The notes under the pieces are model-generated. The model searched no databases and was not told where the DNA came from. It saw only the letters and a list, made by a program, of their open reading frames with translations. A stretch of DNA of 64,000 bases from Fomes fomentarius. Taxonomy: Eukaryota; Basidiomycota; Agaricomycetes; Polyporales; Polyporaceae. Positions 12,030-21,925 of this stretch are shown piece after piece (within the stretch, counting starts at the first letter, position 1; every line of letters begins with the position of its first letter). A program made the translations under genes and the position numbers. Where the stretch lies: positions 186,001 through 250,000 of the forward strand of contig JABYQN010000012.1 in NCBI GenBank assembly GCA_022606135.1. The letters run 5' to 3'.

Positions 12030-12480
12030 CCACGTAAATTGGTCCAGCTTTGTGAGCACTTCTGAACGGAGTGCGACGACGCTTGGCTCTTCTGCGACAT
12101 ACGACGTGCACTTCGTATCCGCGTTCGGAGACGCCAGCCTACTAAGCTTCTCAAACAGCACGGTCTGGAGCCCCTCGGCAAACGCATACAAGAAGTGATT
12201 GATTGTCGATGGAGAGCAGAACGTAGTCGATGACGCACTGCAATAGGTAGACAAGACATTCAGATTCTTGACTCCGTCAAAAATTCCGGAGCGACCGCAA
12301 GAGCAATCTTACCTTGTACGAATAATTTGGAAGTACGCGCGCACCTCTGCCATGATCTCCAGTTCCTCTTCGAACTCGTCTGGAGGGTTCACCCTTCCCT
12401 AGATCCTCTCTTGTGACGGTGAGGCCTACACGGGCTAACAAGTCAAGTGCTTCGGATACCTTGTGACAGGAGACCAGTCA
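12030..12480 (-). pseudogene. Relic of a dynamin-like GED region
   Basis: The minus strand contains DEFEEELEIMAEVRAYFQ, then after an intron-like gap FLYAFAEGLQTVLFEKL and YVAEEPSVVALRSEVL. This is very close to the C-terminal end of the gene at 25776-28549. The intron between the two parts is conserved in sequence as well, so the copy arose by DNA duplication rather than through mRNA. The shared NFG C terminus is missing and a stop follows AYFQIIRTR. The rest of the gene is absent. Confidence 0.75.
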
Positions 12481-13517
12481 CGGTCAACTTACAAGGCTGT
12501 TCGGGTGCCGAACAATTCGTCATTGTCCGTCGTGAGGAGGGGTTCTCGGCGAGCTATTCACTGTAAAGCTGTAAGATATCCTTATGCACGGATTCTTCGA
12601 AAGGTAGATGTGGCGGGTTTTGCTGGCACTCACTTGTACTCATTTTTCTGTGCGACATATGGGAAAATATATTCCTGGACACTGACTAGTGGACAGGCCG
12701 TGCAAGTAGTAAAGACGAGTCCTTCTGGGGTGGGAAAGTACCGAGTTTGGTGCGTTAAGTGTTTCAAATGAGTGTATTTGGTACGTGCTTTTCACGGTAC
12801 CCCTGGCACCAGTGGCCGTAGTGCTGTTCTGCACGAGAGCGACTTGTCAGATAGCCACAGGCTGAAGATTAGGAATATGAGCGTATGTCATCTACAGTGG
12901 TTGAGTGTAGGGTCGTCAAGCATGCTACGCGCATGAATACGAGCAGGACGGTGCTGAGCCGGTCTCGCGGCGCTACTAGTAACGCCTGATCATTACATTT
13001 TCTCATACTCGACATCGATACCGCTACTCTCATTGCAGTGTCCAGGACCGCCCGGAGGGCCATAACTTATATTAGTGTAGCCTAGAATGTCTAGAATGAA
13101 ATTATGAGCTTCGCAGGACGGACGGAGAGCCAGGACGGTGGAGCGGAGAAGGCGGCTTGTTCCAAACCTACAAGCTTACAGTGTAACAAGCTTCATAGTG
13201 GGGGGAGAATATCAATATCGGGATACAGTACACACATATTGAAGGGGTTACAGAAGGGGATCCAGTTTGATTGCCATTGAAACCAACCACACAACATTAA
13301 AAGATCAAGCGTACAACTGAGACACATGTAACCCAACATAAGCAATACGAGGTACGTTTAGTATGTGCAGCCTAGGGACAGGCTCTAGAGTATCACGCAA
13401 GATCTAGCAGAGTCTACGGTATGCAAGAAATGGTATGTTACAGTGCGAGGGAATCAGAGAGAACATCGTGATGTTGGGAACCGAGAACAATCATCAGCTG
13501 CAATATGGGGTATCTGT
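12481..13517. other. Intergenic stretch downstream of the first complete dynamin-like gene
   Basis: About 1 kb with no coding segment that I can support. It probably includes the 3' untranslated region of the minus-strand gene ending at 13518. Confidence 0.4.
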
Positions 13518-16500
13518 TCACAAACCAAAGTTGTACAGAGCGCGCTGGACATTCTCCAGCCTCCTCTTCTTCGACAGCAGCTCGTCGCGCGTCGAGACGA
13601 CTGCCGGATCCTCGGCAATGTACGACGCACAGCGTGACGCTGCGTTGGTGCCGCCGAGGCCGAGCCGCTCGAACAGTATTTGCTGCAGCTTCGCGACGAA
13701 CGCGTACAGGAAGTGATGGTCGATGGTCAGCGGGATGTAGTCAATAACGCGCTGTCATCTTCTCGTCAGCACCAGTACCGGGCTCGCTCCCAGAAGAAGA
13801 GAACACTACATGCACCCGCTGAGGTGTGCGGACAAGCGAAGTGACACGCAGCCCATCCTGCAGCCTGTGGCGGGCGTACGTAGTGCGAGTGGAAGCTCAC
13901 GTACCTTGTAGGCAACTTGGAAGTATGCCCGAACCTCCGCCATCACATGCAGCTCGTCTTCGTAGATGTCCGGCGGGTTGAGCTTCCCGAGATCATCTTC
14001 CTTGACCCCCTGATACCCTAGTCTCGTGAGATTCGCTAGCGTCTCTTGAATCAGCTCTTGCCTCTTCGCCTGATCCTCAGCAGTCGCATCGGAACGCGAA
14101 CCAGTCGATGTAAGAGTCGAGAATGTGGCAGCATTGGTGGTGGGCGTAGGCATCGCGGACGCCGAACCAGATGCAGATGACGTGTCCTCTGTTCCAGATG
14201 CGTCGTCCGAACTATCTGAATCTGATTCACGATCAATCGGCGTGGAAAAGGAACCGAAGGGGACCTGGCCACGGCGGGCCGCGGCTGGCATTTGTCTGAC
14301 TTTGGAATTGGTCGCTACAGGTCGAGGAGACTTGGGCAGACTCTCGCCAGCGGGCGTGCGGGCGCGCACAGGCTCCTTGGAGGTGCCAAGTTGCGTGAAG
14401 TTGAAGATCTGGGTCGGAGGCACTGATGCGGGCGTGATTCGCTCAGCGGCTCCTTTACCAGCCCGTGCGTCTTTATACTTCGCCAGCCACCTGTCACGGC
14501 AATCTGTGAAGTAATGCGTGTTCTGTGTGAAAGGCGATGTCTCGAGCTGCAGGACCGTGGAGAGCTGAGTGGTGGTGGTGTCTGCGCAAGTCTTGATGAG
14601 CTCTAGTGTAGAAGGGCTGCGCACAGTGGGTGAGTTCGAGGTCATCTACTATGCTGAACGGGAGGTGCTAACCCAACAATGGCTTTCAGGTTACTGTAGC
14701 GCTCGAAGTGCTTGCGGACGAGCTCAGTGACAGCGTCCTTGAACGTATTCTGTACATTACTGAAACAGCTCAACGCGTATCCTTCCCAGGACTGCTGGAA
14801 CGCCTGCAGCAGCCCCAGCTTTGCCGCGTAGGGGACGTTTCCAGGCAGCTCGCGAGTGATACACCTGTACCACATGGGCTGTCAGCAATCTCGCATAGAT
14901 GGAAGAATAGATCAGAGGGCGCACTTCTGGATGTGGTTCCGCACGTCCTCAAGGTACATGACCGTACCCGTGTACTTCTTCCCACGCGCGCTCCTGTCTT
15001 TCGCGTCGACCCTGATGTACTCAGAGATATCGCGAGGGGCGTGCTGTGCATCTGGGTAGGGAACGAACGGCGGCGCGGACGAGCGAACCGTCATCTTGAG
15101 AGCTTCGTACGTCCGGCGGGCGCTCTGGACAAGCTGGGTGTTCGTAGGGGATCCGCGCACACACAGTGTGAGGTCGTTCGAGAACTCTGTGATCAGGTTC
15201 ACGACGAACGCCGTGGCTTCGGTCGTGATAGGAGGTGGGAGCTTACTCAACTGAGCATCACAACTCGCGAGCTGTTCTGCAACCTGACCGAGAAGAGCAG
15301 GGAGACTAACAATTCATTCACTTGAGTTACGTAGTAGCACGTGTGTGAGACGACTCACGATTCACGAATGATCTGTGTGAGCAGCTTGCTGATGTTCTGC
15401 ACGAGGTTCGTAGTGCCAAACCTGTGCTGGTGTGTAGAGCTCACCCAAGGGGCGGTATCCTGGAAGAAAGCGAGCTCGGCAGCGCGCGCCTCTGTCGCAG
15501 AGGTGCCGCGCGAACGTTCGTCATCGTCCGGCTGACGAGTGCAAAAGTACCCGTGAAGGAGAGGATGGCGGCGGCCTTCCAAGACCTCGAGCCAGAGATC
15601 GCGAGCCTTCGTGGAGCCCGCTGTGAGAGTGTCTGGCTTTGTCATGACGCCTGTAGTTACGTTAGGTGAAGATCGCATGGATTCGATGCGAATGTGACAT
15701 ACCGATGGTTCGCAGACCTTTCGGATCCGCGAGCTTTGCTAATCGAGCCGCCTTCTGATTCTCGATGTCATCTAGAAAAGATCGTTATGCGTGAGGGCGA
15801 GTACTTGATGAATGACCCAAAGAGACTAACCGCTCATGGGCAATGTCACTAGAATGAGGCTGTTTCCTTTGATGTACGAGTCGACAAGACCTTCAACGAG
15901 TTGAACAATCTCCGCGTCCGCATTCTGGACTATGCCGGGAAGATCCACGAAGGACAAGTCGGCAAGTTCCGGTCCAATTAGTTCGATGCAGACGACGTTC
16001 CTTGAGAACAACAAAGGCTTCTTCCCGTTGAACCGTCTACCAGACTTCAGTTCCTCGTCTGTCATTGCTTCGAATGTCGTCAGTGGTAATTCTGGGAGAA
16101 GCACTGCGGCCTGGGCTCTGCGCAGCATAGGCTCGACGTCCTTCTTGTCCGTTAGAAGAGGACCGAAGTTGACTTCTTCGACCTCTTCGCACCTCTGGCT
16201 ATTATTATCCGTGTATTCCCAGCGAATCTTGATCTGACACGACCAGTCTCCAGACGAATGTGCGAGACGACACTCCATCGGACATCTTGTGCATGTTCCG
16301 GCATCACGGGGGACGCTGATCTGCGCGCTGGGGATGATGATCGCAGTGGCGCGAGTGATAGCAAGCCACTTACACCCGAGATTGCTTCTACAAGACTAGA
16401 CTTCCCAGCGCTCTGATTACCAATAACGACAATTCGTGGAAGTTCGAGGTCGATGTGTGCTCTGCGAGGACTCGATTAGCTATGACGGCAATATGATGAT

Positions 16501-16613
16501 TAAGGCAGCACTCACCCAAGGGCCCTCAATTGTCCAACAAATTCAATGAGTTCTTTCGAGCTCTTCCCGTAGTCGGTGTTTAAAAGTGTGGGTTGAGAGG
16601 TCTCCATGGTCAT
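13518..16613 (-). CDS. Dynamin-superfamily large GTPase, paralogue 1, with long Ser/Asp-rich linker
   Basis: A large GTPase of dynamin/Mx type, expected to bind GTP, self-assemble through its stalk and act on membranes. ATG at 16613 (a second in-frame ATG at 16607) gives METSQPTLL. Motifs in order: P-loop GNQSAGKSS (about 16400-16425), a switch-region Thr in AGTCTRCPM (about 16290), DLPG (about 15940), TKPD (about 15640). The stalk exons include MTVRSSAPPFVPY and MYLEDVRNHI. A linker of about 120 residues rich in Ser, Asp, Thr and Pro (14090-14450, with VPFGSF and SDSDSSDDASG) precedes the GED-like end (FLYAF-type helix and C-terminal NFGL). About ten introns of usual size. First of three complete same-strand copies; the next two genes lack this Asp/Ser linker. 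No PH domain or membrane anchor seen, which fits Mx-like or simple fungal dynamin relatives better than classical endocytic dynamin. Confidence 0.85.
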
Positions 16614-16879
16614 GCCACTGGTCACGTCAGCTCAACGAGTGGCGGGGTCCGGCAGTGGCAAGTCAATCAAGCAGTTCACGAGGTCGCCGTACTCAAGAGA
16701 AGCACGCAGTATCTATGGAGAAGGAAGAAGTCAGAGAGAAAATGCGGATAGGAACAATTGTGGACGGATGAGAATAGGATGAGCAACGTCTAGAACGTGA
16801 CACTGACAGGACACAGTTACAGTACCGGGTGGCACTAGTGGCCGGCAAACGCCGGTGCCCAGCGGCGTCTGAGTGAACA

Positions 16880-17165
16880 CGAGGCTACTCAACATCGCCG
16901 CTAGCGCTTTCGCCACTCGATTCGGCCGACAATTTGTACTGCTCCAGCATAGCGTGTATGAAGTTCATAGATACTTGTACTGAAGATAAACGTGGCTTAC
17001 TACTATATTACTTCAGACTACTGCACCACCGTGGTGTGAGAAAATTGAAGGACTCGCCATGGCTGTCCTCTTCATCCTCGCCATTGTCTGCCTCGCCATC
17101 TTCACCGCTAACTTCGTCGTCCTACTTCTTCTTCAAGCCCGAGGCTGCTATTTTCTCTGCAAGCT
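16880..17165 (+). pseudogene. Isolated fragment of the repeat-locus membrane-segment gene
   Basis: This stretch is the reverse complement of blocks at about 38500-38812 and 58680-58980. It reads NTRLLNIAA, FGRQFVLLQHS and, after a probable intron, the hydrophobic run GLAMAVLFILAIVCLAIF followed by VVLLLLQARG. The run is long enough for one or two membrane helices. No neighbouring family A gene is present, so it is a stray piece of the repeated locus 21 kb from the nearest other copy. It abuts the probable left edge of the Ngaro-like element. Confidence 0.6.
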
Positions 17166-17355
17166 AGAGAATGGCCTCGGAGAGTGAGTCTTAACTCAAG
17201 ACTCATACCACGATTACTATACCCCAAATTCGACTCTCTAAGCACGCTGAACTCGGGCAGGGCGAAAGAGGTATATTGGGCGCGCGCTAAGAACTGCGCG
17301 CGCGAGCCTCCAAACGCGTCGCCACCGCTCTCTTGCGCGACCGGGAGGGCCGAGC

Positions 17356-18450
17356 TCAAGCCAAATGAGGAGTGAAGGGGAGAGCCGGAGGCTCGTAAGG
17401 CTGAGCGTGAGGATCGGCCCAATGGAGCCTGGCAGACAGGTAGAGCACGCAATCACGCGGAACATTGACATATAGTTTGAAAGCATCGCTGCGCCAGCGA
17501 CCCAATTGCTGCAGTTCGAGATTGGTATATCCTGCTGCCGCGGCTGATGTAGCTGCGCCTCGGCGGAAGCTGTGGCCGGAGTACCTGGTGCTGTCGTAAC
17601 CCAGACCCAAAAGGATTGATTTGAGGCACGCGATGAAGACGTCGCGCGAGAGCGCCGCGCCAATGAGGCCAGAGATGCCCGGGAAAAGGGGGGCTGAATC
17701 GCTAAGGGGAGGCACCTGCCGGAACAGGCACCTCATCGCAGACACAGCGCAAGTGGTATAATCCGGTGCGGCAGCGACGAGGACTGTTACACCCTTGCGG
17801 AAGGGGTCCGTCTTCAATGCCGGCAACGTAATGGACATGTGAGTGGCATTGTCCATGTCGGGCCAGAAGCATACTGCACCGCGTGCGAGATGAGTTGCCG
17901 GGTTGAATACCGCATCGCGCGTCCGTACTGTAAACTCCCCGCAGCGCAGGAAGCCCGCGTATGCGAGCGTTACTGCTGCGCGGATGATGTTATCATACGG
18001 CGCGCTGGACTCTTCCAGCACGCCGCAGATCTTGCGAAGAATGGGAAGCGTGATAGGGAGTTTGGGGTTCCGATCGCGCTCGCCGTGGCAGCGCTTGATC
18101 CCCCATAAGAGTTGTTGCACGAGGGGTGATTCGCAGGCGGTGAATGGGAGGTCAGCGTCGACGTGAAGCGAGCGCAAGCTGGATAGGTATGCTTTGATAG
18201 TTTTGGGCTGAAGCCCGCACGCTCCAAGTGATGCGGTCCATTCCATGACCCCTCGCTGAGTGGCGGGGAGGAGTCCTCCATCGGCATTGAAGTAGGTTGG
18301 GTGGAGGCGCGCGAAGTCGAGGTACGAGCGCTGTCCTGTGCTGTAGGACTTACGGGTAGTGGATGCGAGGCCATGCCAGAGATATCGCGCGACCTGTCGA
18401 GAGTACTGAGCATTCGTTTCATACCACTCAGCCGGGGGTTCTGCAAGCAT
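17356..18450 (-). CDS. Tyrosine recombinase of the Ngaro-like element
   Basis: About 364 residues. It acts as the integrase of the element, joining circular or replicated DNA to the target by Tyr-mediated strand exchange. Catalytic landmarks: the first Arg in YAGFLRCGEF, the H-x-x-R box in YSGHSFRRGAAT, then LGRW (Trp where many relatives have His) and the probable nucleophile Tyr in FKLYVNV. An N-terminal helical SAM-like domain (YLWHGLASTTRKSYSTGQRS, then TIKAYLSSLRSLH) binds DNA. The first 480 bases of the gene overlap the end of the RT frame in another frame. The frame is intact, so the enzyme could still be active. Confidence 0.87.
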   Translation of the reverse strand: MLAEPPAEWYETNAQYSRQVARYLWHGLASTTRKSYSTGQRSYLDFARLHPTYFNADGGLLPATQRGVMEWTASLGACGLQPKTIKAYLSSLRSLHVDADLPFTACESPLVQQLLWGIKRCHGERDRNPKLPITLPILRKICGVLEESSAPYDNIIRAAVTLAYAGFLRCGEFTVRTRDAVFNPATHLARGAVCFWPDMDNATHMSITLPALKTDPFRKGVTVLVAAAPDYTTCAVSAMRCLFRQVPPLSDSAPLFPGISGLIGAALSRDVFIACLKSILLGLGYDSTRYSGHSFRRGAATSAAAAGYTNLELQQLGRWRSDAFKLYVNVPRDCVLYLSARLHWADPHAQPYEPPALPFTPHLA

Positions 18451-20156
18451 GGCTTCGGGCGCAGGCGCGGCGCGAGCTGGAAGAGGAGGGAATACTGAAA
18501 ACGAGATGCAGCGTCAGCGAGCACGTTCTCCTTTGATGGCAACCACTCAGAAGAGAAGGAGAACTGCAGGCACGCGGCGAGCATCAATAGAAGGCGGAGC
18601 TGGGACATTGTATGGCGCGACCGATTACGGTCGGTCTCTATCGCGTCAACGATGACCTGGTTGTCAATGTGGAAAACCACATGGCACCCAGACCACCGTT
18701 CTCCCCAGTGGAGTGTGGCCTGCACAACAGCGTATAGCTCTTTGAACTGGATGTCGCGCTTCCGGAATCTGCGAGGTACGCGACTTGCGTACCACAGATC
18801 ACCGAAGACGCCGCTGATCCCTTTACGATCGGAGCCGCTCGCGTCGGTATAGACGTGAACTGTAGGTCGTGCGGGCGCGATGAGATGGACGCCGTTCCAC
18901 CGCGAATGAAACACGGACCACCATGTTATATCTGCGCGCGCGTAATGGGGGATGTGTCTTGATGCGAACTCCGATGAGAACGTGGCCGAGAATTCGATGA
19001 GGTGGCGAATGAATGCACGCGCGTGTGGGACGACTTGTGCCGCGAACTGTAAGAAACCTATGAGCGCTTGAAGGTTGTGCAAGCGGCATGCGCGCCGCTG
19101 CCGCCAATCCGAAAGCAACTCGCCAAGCCAGACGAGCTTATCGGGAGGCATGCGGGCTTCCATGGCTTCGGTGTCTAATTCCAACCCGAGGAATTCTAGA
19201 CACTGGGTAGGCCTGATCGTCTTGGCATCCTGAATAGTGAGCCCCAGTTCCTCTCCGAGGGCTGTGGTCCAATCAACTGCCGCGTTTGCGAGCGCTAGTG
19301 GAGTATCGGGTGGGAAGATCGGGAGGAAGTCGTCCAGGTAATGGCGGAGCGACGCGGGGATATAGCGTTGAACGATCCAGTGGAATCCTTCAGCGAAAAG
19401 GTTGAAAATGTACGGTGCAGACTTCGCGCCGAAGACCAGTACGATACTGTAGTAGAATTGATCTTCCCAGGTGCAGCCCAGCAGATTCCAGTCGGCTGCG
19501 CGAACGGGGATGTGCCTGAACGCATCCTTCAAATCGAGCTTGGCGAGGAGGCAGCCCTGACCAAGGCACCGAATCTCAGATATAGCGGAATCGAAGGCTT
19601 CGTAAACAATGCTAGATTCGGAGTCGGGGATGCCATCATTAACTGAATGACCGTCCGGCCAAGACAGGTGATTTATTACCCGCAACTTTGCGGGGTTGCG
19701 GGGGCGTGAGACGACTCCAAGCAGAGAGGCGCGGAAGTGGGGCAGCGGTGGAGATTCGAAGGGCCCACGCATACGATGCTGCGAGCAGAGGGCGGTGATG
19801 TCGGCGGTGACTGTGGCGGGGTGTTCGAGCGCGGTCGAGAGGTTGCGGCAGGCTTGTGCGGATTGATCACCAGCGAACCCTATGGCAGCGCCATAGTCTA
19901 TTATATGTAGCAATGATTGTACATACACGGGATCTGGGTAATCTGCGAGATAACGCGCCCACGCCGCTTTATTGAGAGAAGACGATACTCGTATAGTATC
20001 GCCCTGCCGCAATGCGTAAGTGTTGCAGCGCGGGTCGGTGTTCGGACGAGGAGGAGGCGCGGGGCCGGGAGCGAAGGTGAGCGCGATGGGAAGGGAAGGA
20101 TGCAAGGTTGTGGTAGGAGAGCGCGCATGAGCATGCGCATGCATATGGAGTAACAA
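17970..20156 (-). CDS. Reverse transcriptase/RNase H of the Ngaro-like element
   Basis: ATG at 20156. About 560 residues are convincingly RT/RNase H; the open frame continues for about 160 more codons overlapping the recombinase gene. RT landmarks: RVINHLSWPDGHSVND, CLLAKLDLKDAFRHIPV, VLVFGAKSAPYIFN and HYLDDFLPI, where YLDD carries the catalytic Asp pair. The RNase H part follows: VHVYTDASGSDRKG (first Asp), FKELYAVVQA (Glu), FHIDNQVIVDAI (Asp) and ENVLADAASR. The thumb/connection LLSDWRQRRACRLHNLQALI is as in DIRS-like elements. It copies the element RNA into DNA. No stop or frameshift was found. Confidence 0.87.
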   Translation of the reverse strand: MLLHMHAHAHARSPTTTLHPSLPIALTFAPGPAPPPRPNTDPRCNTYALRQGDTIRVSSSLNKAAWARYLADYPDPVYVQSLLHIIDYGAAIGFAGDQSAQACRNLSTALEHPATVTADITALCSQHRMRGPFESPPLPHFRASLLGVVSRPRNPAKLRVINHLSWPDGHSVNDGIPDSESSIVYEAFDSAISEIRCLGQGCLLAKLDLKDAFRHIPVRAADWNLLGCTWEDQFYYSIVLVFGAKSAPYIFNLFAEGFHWIVQRYIPASLRHYLDDFLPIFPPDTPLALANAAVDWTTALGEELGLTIQDAKTIRPTQCLEFLGLELDTEAMEARMPPDKLVWLGELLSDWRQRRACRLHNLQALIGFLQFAAQVVPHARAFIRHLIEFSATFSSEFASRHIPHYARADITWWSVFHSRWNGVHLIAPARPTVHVYTDASGSDRKGISGVFGDLWYASRVPRRFRKRDIQFKELYAVVQATLHWGERWSGCHVVFHIDNQVIVDAIETDRNRSRHTMSQLRLLLMLAACLQFSFSSEWLPSKENVLADAASRFQYSLLFQLAPRLRPKPCLQNPRLSGMKRMLSTLDRSRDISGMASHPLPVSPTAQDSARTSTSRASTQPTSMPMEDSSPPLSEGSWNGPHHLERAGFSPKLSKHTYPACARFTSTLTSHSPPANHPSCNNSYGGSSAATASAIGTPNSLSRFPFFARSAACWKSPARRMITSSAQQ

Positions 20157-20261
20157 CGGGTGTTCGAGAGCAAGTGTTCGAGATGGCGAGTGTACCGGCG
20201 ACGAAGGATGCAGGCGCGGACGAGTGGCTGTGGTGCGCTCGCTGCCCGTCCTGCCGCGCCT

Positions 20262-21209
20262 TCAAGCTGCGGTCTTGGGGCAAGCGGACTGGCCGTGATC
20301 GGTCACGCCGCAGCCTGAGCATTTGTGCTGCCGCCCCCATGCGCAGGGGGTAGTCTTGCATGTGCCTTTGTTGAAGTTGCGGCATGGCGACGTCGCATCG
20401 TTATGCGCCGCTTTTGATGCGGCGCCTGCCTTGGTGGAGGTGGGGCCACGCGCGCGATCCTTCCCGATGAGGTGTTCCGCTTGAAGACCGGTGTCGATTG
20501 TCGCCCAGCCGGAGTAATCGCCTCGCAGCATATCGCGGCGTCGCTTGTAGTGGAAGTCGAAGTGGTAGGCTACTACTGCTGCCCACTGGTACTCCTGGCT
20601 GAACTGCGCAAGCCGCGCTAGGTACGTTGTGGTGCTCGACGACAAATGGTAGAGCACGTTCGCATCGCCGCTCGTAGACGCGAAGCCCGCGAGCACGTTG
20701 AAGTACGTGCTCAGGGGGATGTAAAGCGAGTTAAAAGAAGGATAGTCCCGGGGTGCTTGCTCGCGCACCGAGACTACCCCGCTGCTCAGCTCGAGCACCT
20801 GCCGAGAGGTGCGCTCTTTATGCCTCGTGTCCAACTTATACAAATCCCCAGGCTTAAACTCATGCCTCGCGATCTCGAGCAAAACCGAGCCTTCGATCAT
20901 GGGGAAAAGATCGAGGAGGGACGCACCAGCTGGCGGCACTGACGGAGGCGCGAATGTGAATGCGGGGAAGGCGGCAGCGGTCACCGGCGCGGCTGGTGCG
21001 GTCGCGGGTGGCTGCCCCGGATAGTCCCGGCCACTGAGCGCGGCCGCGAATGATTGAAGGAGGAGTTGTACTTGGTCTGGCGTGAAATTTGTCTGGTTTG
21101 ATACCGCAGCCAGAGCTTGAGCAGCCGCTGCAGCGGCGTGGGACGTCGAAGCGCCTGGCGTCTGAGTGGCGTCTTGGCCGGTCGCTGGGTCTACTGGAGG
21201 GGGAACCAT
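20262..21209 (-). CDS. Gag-like protein of the Ngaro-like element
   Basis: About 315 residues. It begins MVPPPVDPATGQ with an Ala/Pro-rich N-terminal part (about residues 1-95), then a folded middle (LLDLFPMIEGSVLLEIARHE, YIPLSTYFNVLAGFAST, QEYQWAAVVAYHFDFHYKRR). It ends with a Cys/His cluster, CRNFNKGTCKTTPC...HKCSGCGVTDHG...C. This resembles a CCCH-like finger followed by a zinc knuckle and is expected to bind the element RNA. It is the first gene of the element; the RT frame starts about 100 bases downstream. This fits the ORF1 position of DIRS/Ngaro elements, where ORF1 is poorly conserved. Confidence 0.75.
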   Translation of the reverse strand: MVPPPVDPATGQDATQTPGASTSHAAAAAAQALAAVSNQTNFTPDQVQLLLQSFAAALSGRDYPGQPPATAPAAPVTAAAFPAFTFAPPSVPPAGASLLDLFPMIEGSVLLEIARHEFKPGDLYKLDTRHKERTSRQVLELSSGVVSVREQAPRDYPSFNSLYIPLSTYFNVLAGFASTSGDANVLYHLSSSTTTYLARLAQFSQEYQWAAVVAYHFDFHYKRRRDMLRGDYSGWATIDTGLQAEHLIGKDRARGPTSTKAGAASKAAHNDATSPCRNFNKGTCKTTPCAWGRQHKCSGCGVTDHGQSACPKTAA

Positions 21210-21344
21210 ATTGTCGAATAGCGGAGCTGGTTCGGAGGACTTCAGAAAGCGGCCGTCGGGACCGCGGGGCGGTTGAGATTAACGGTGGCGCGGAGCCGTG
21301 ACCTGCAGAAAATATTCGCGGAGCGCTCGAAGTCGCGGACTTTC

Positions 21345-21422
21345 GAGCACGCGGGTGAGGAAGGAGGTGGACTTAGGATGCTAACGGACAGACCTTTTGA
21401 GCACGCGGGTGAGGAAGGAGGT
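21345..21422. repeat. Pair of 25-bp direct repeats upstream of the Ngaro-like gag gene
   Basis: The block gagcacgcgggtgaggaagg plus aggtg occurs twice, at about 21347-21371 and 21398-21422, 51 bases apart. A (ga)n run follows. These may be part of the split direct repeats that flank Ngaro-type elements. I did not find a matching copy at the other end. Confidence 0.6.
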
Positions 21423-21925
21423 GAAGAGAGAGAGAGAGAGGCGAGCGAGATATATACTAACTTATCATAAAGGAGACAAAGGGTAAAGCTTCGCAAAGGC
21501 CACAAAGGCCTTGTGTCGGGCGCGAGCGTGCGAGTCACGCTGCTTAGACCCCGGTCAATAAACATTGACCGAAACAAACTTGAAAACGTTGAGCAGGCTA
21601 ATAGCTCATTACGATTACTACATGAGCTCAATGTTCTAAACCTTCCCCGCCGGGTAGCTCTCACCATACAGTTGTATACATATTCTCTAATTCGTATCCT
21701 TGTCTCCTATACTCTCTTGAGCTACTCACCGTTTGAAAGAGGTGTTCCACACCTCTTTGGCTAGAGTGGGCGCAACAACAGCTCTCACCGTGATCAACCT
21801 TGATACTAGAACCAGTCACTACTATCACATCCAGCACCAAAACAAGAAGAGATATGTAAACGGAAGATACTCTAGAGCACAACAAAATGATACAACAACC
21901 AACGGTACAACTCGCGACATACACC

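Larger units (their letters stand above)
17170..21560 (-). mobile_element. Ngaro/DIRS-like tyrosine-recombinase retrotransposon (edges approximate)
   Basis: On the minus strand it encodes a gag-like protein with a Cys/His cluster, a reverse transcriptase/RNase H, and a tyrosine recombinase, in that order. No DDE integrase and no long terminal repeats are present. This order defines the DIRS order; the lack of a recognisable methyltransferase points to the Ngaro branch. All three frames are open. The ends are not resolved: a small palindrome (gagtctt...aagactc) at about 17181-17200 is a candidate 3' edge, and direct repeats at 21345-21422 may belong to the 5' split repeats. It lies between two tandem dynamin-like genes. 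Confidence 0.8.

Noticed and set aside
17970..18430. Separate protein encoded by the tail of the RT frame
   Set aside because: The residues are out-of-frame readings of the tyrosine recombinase gene; an overlapping extension is more likely than a new gene.
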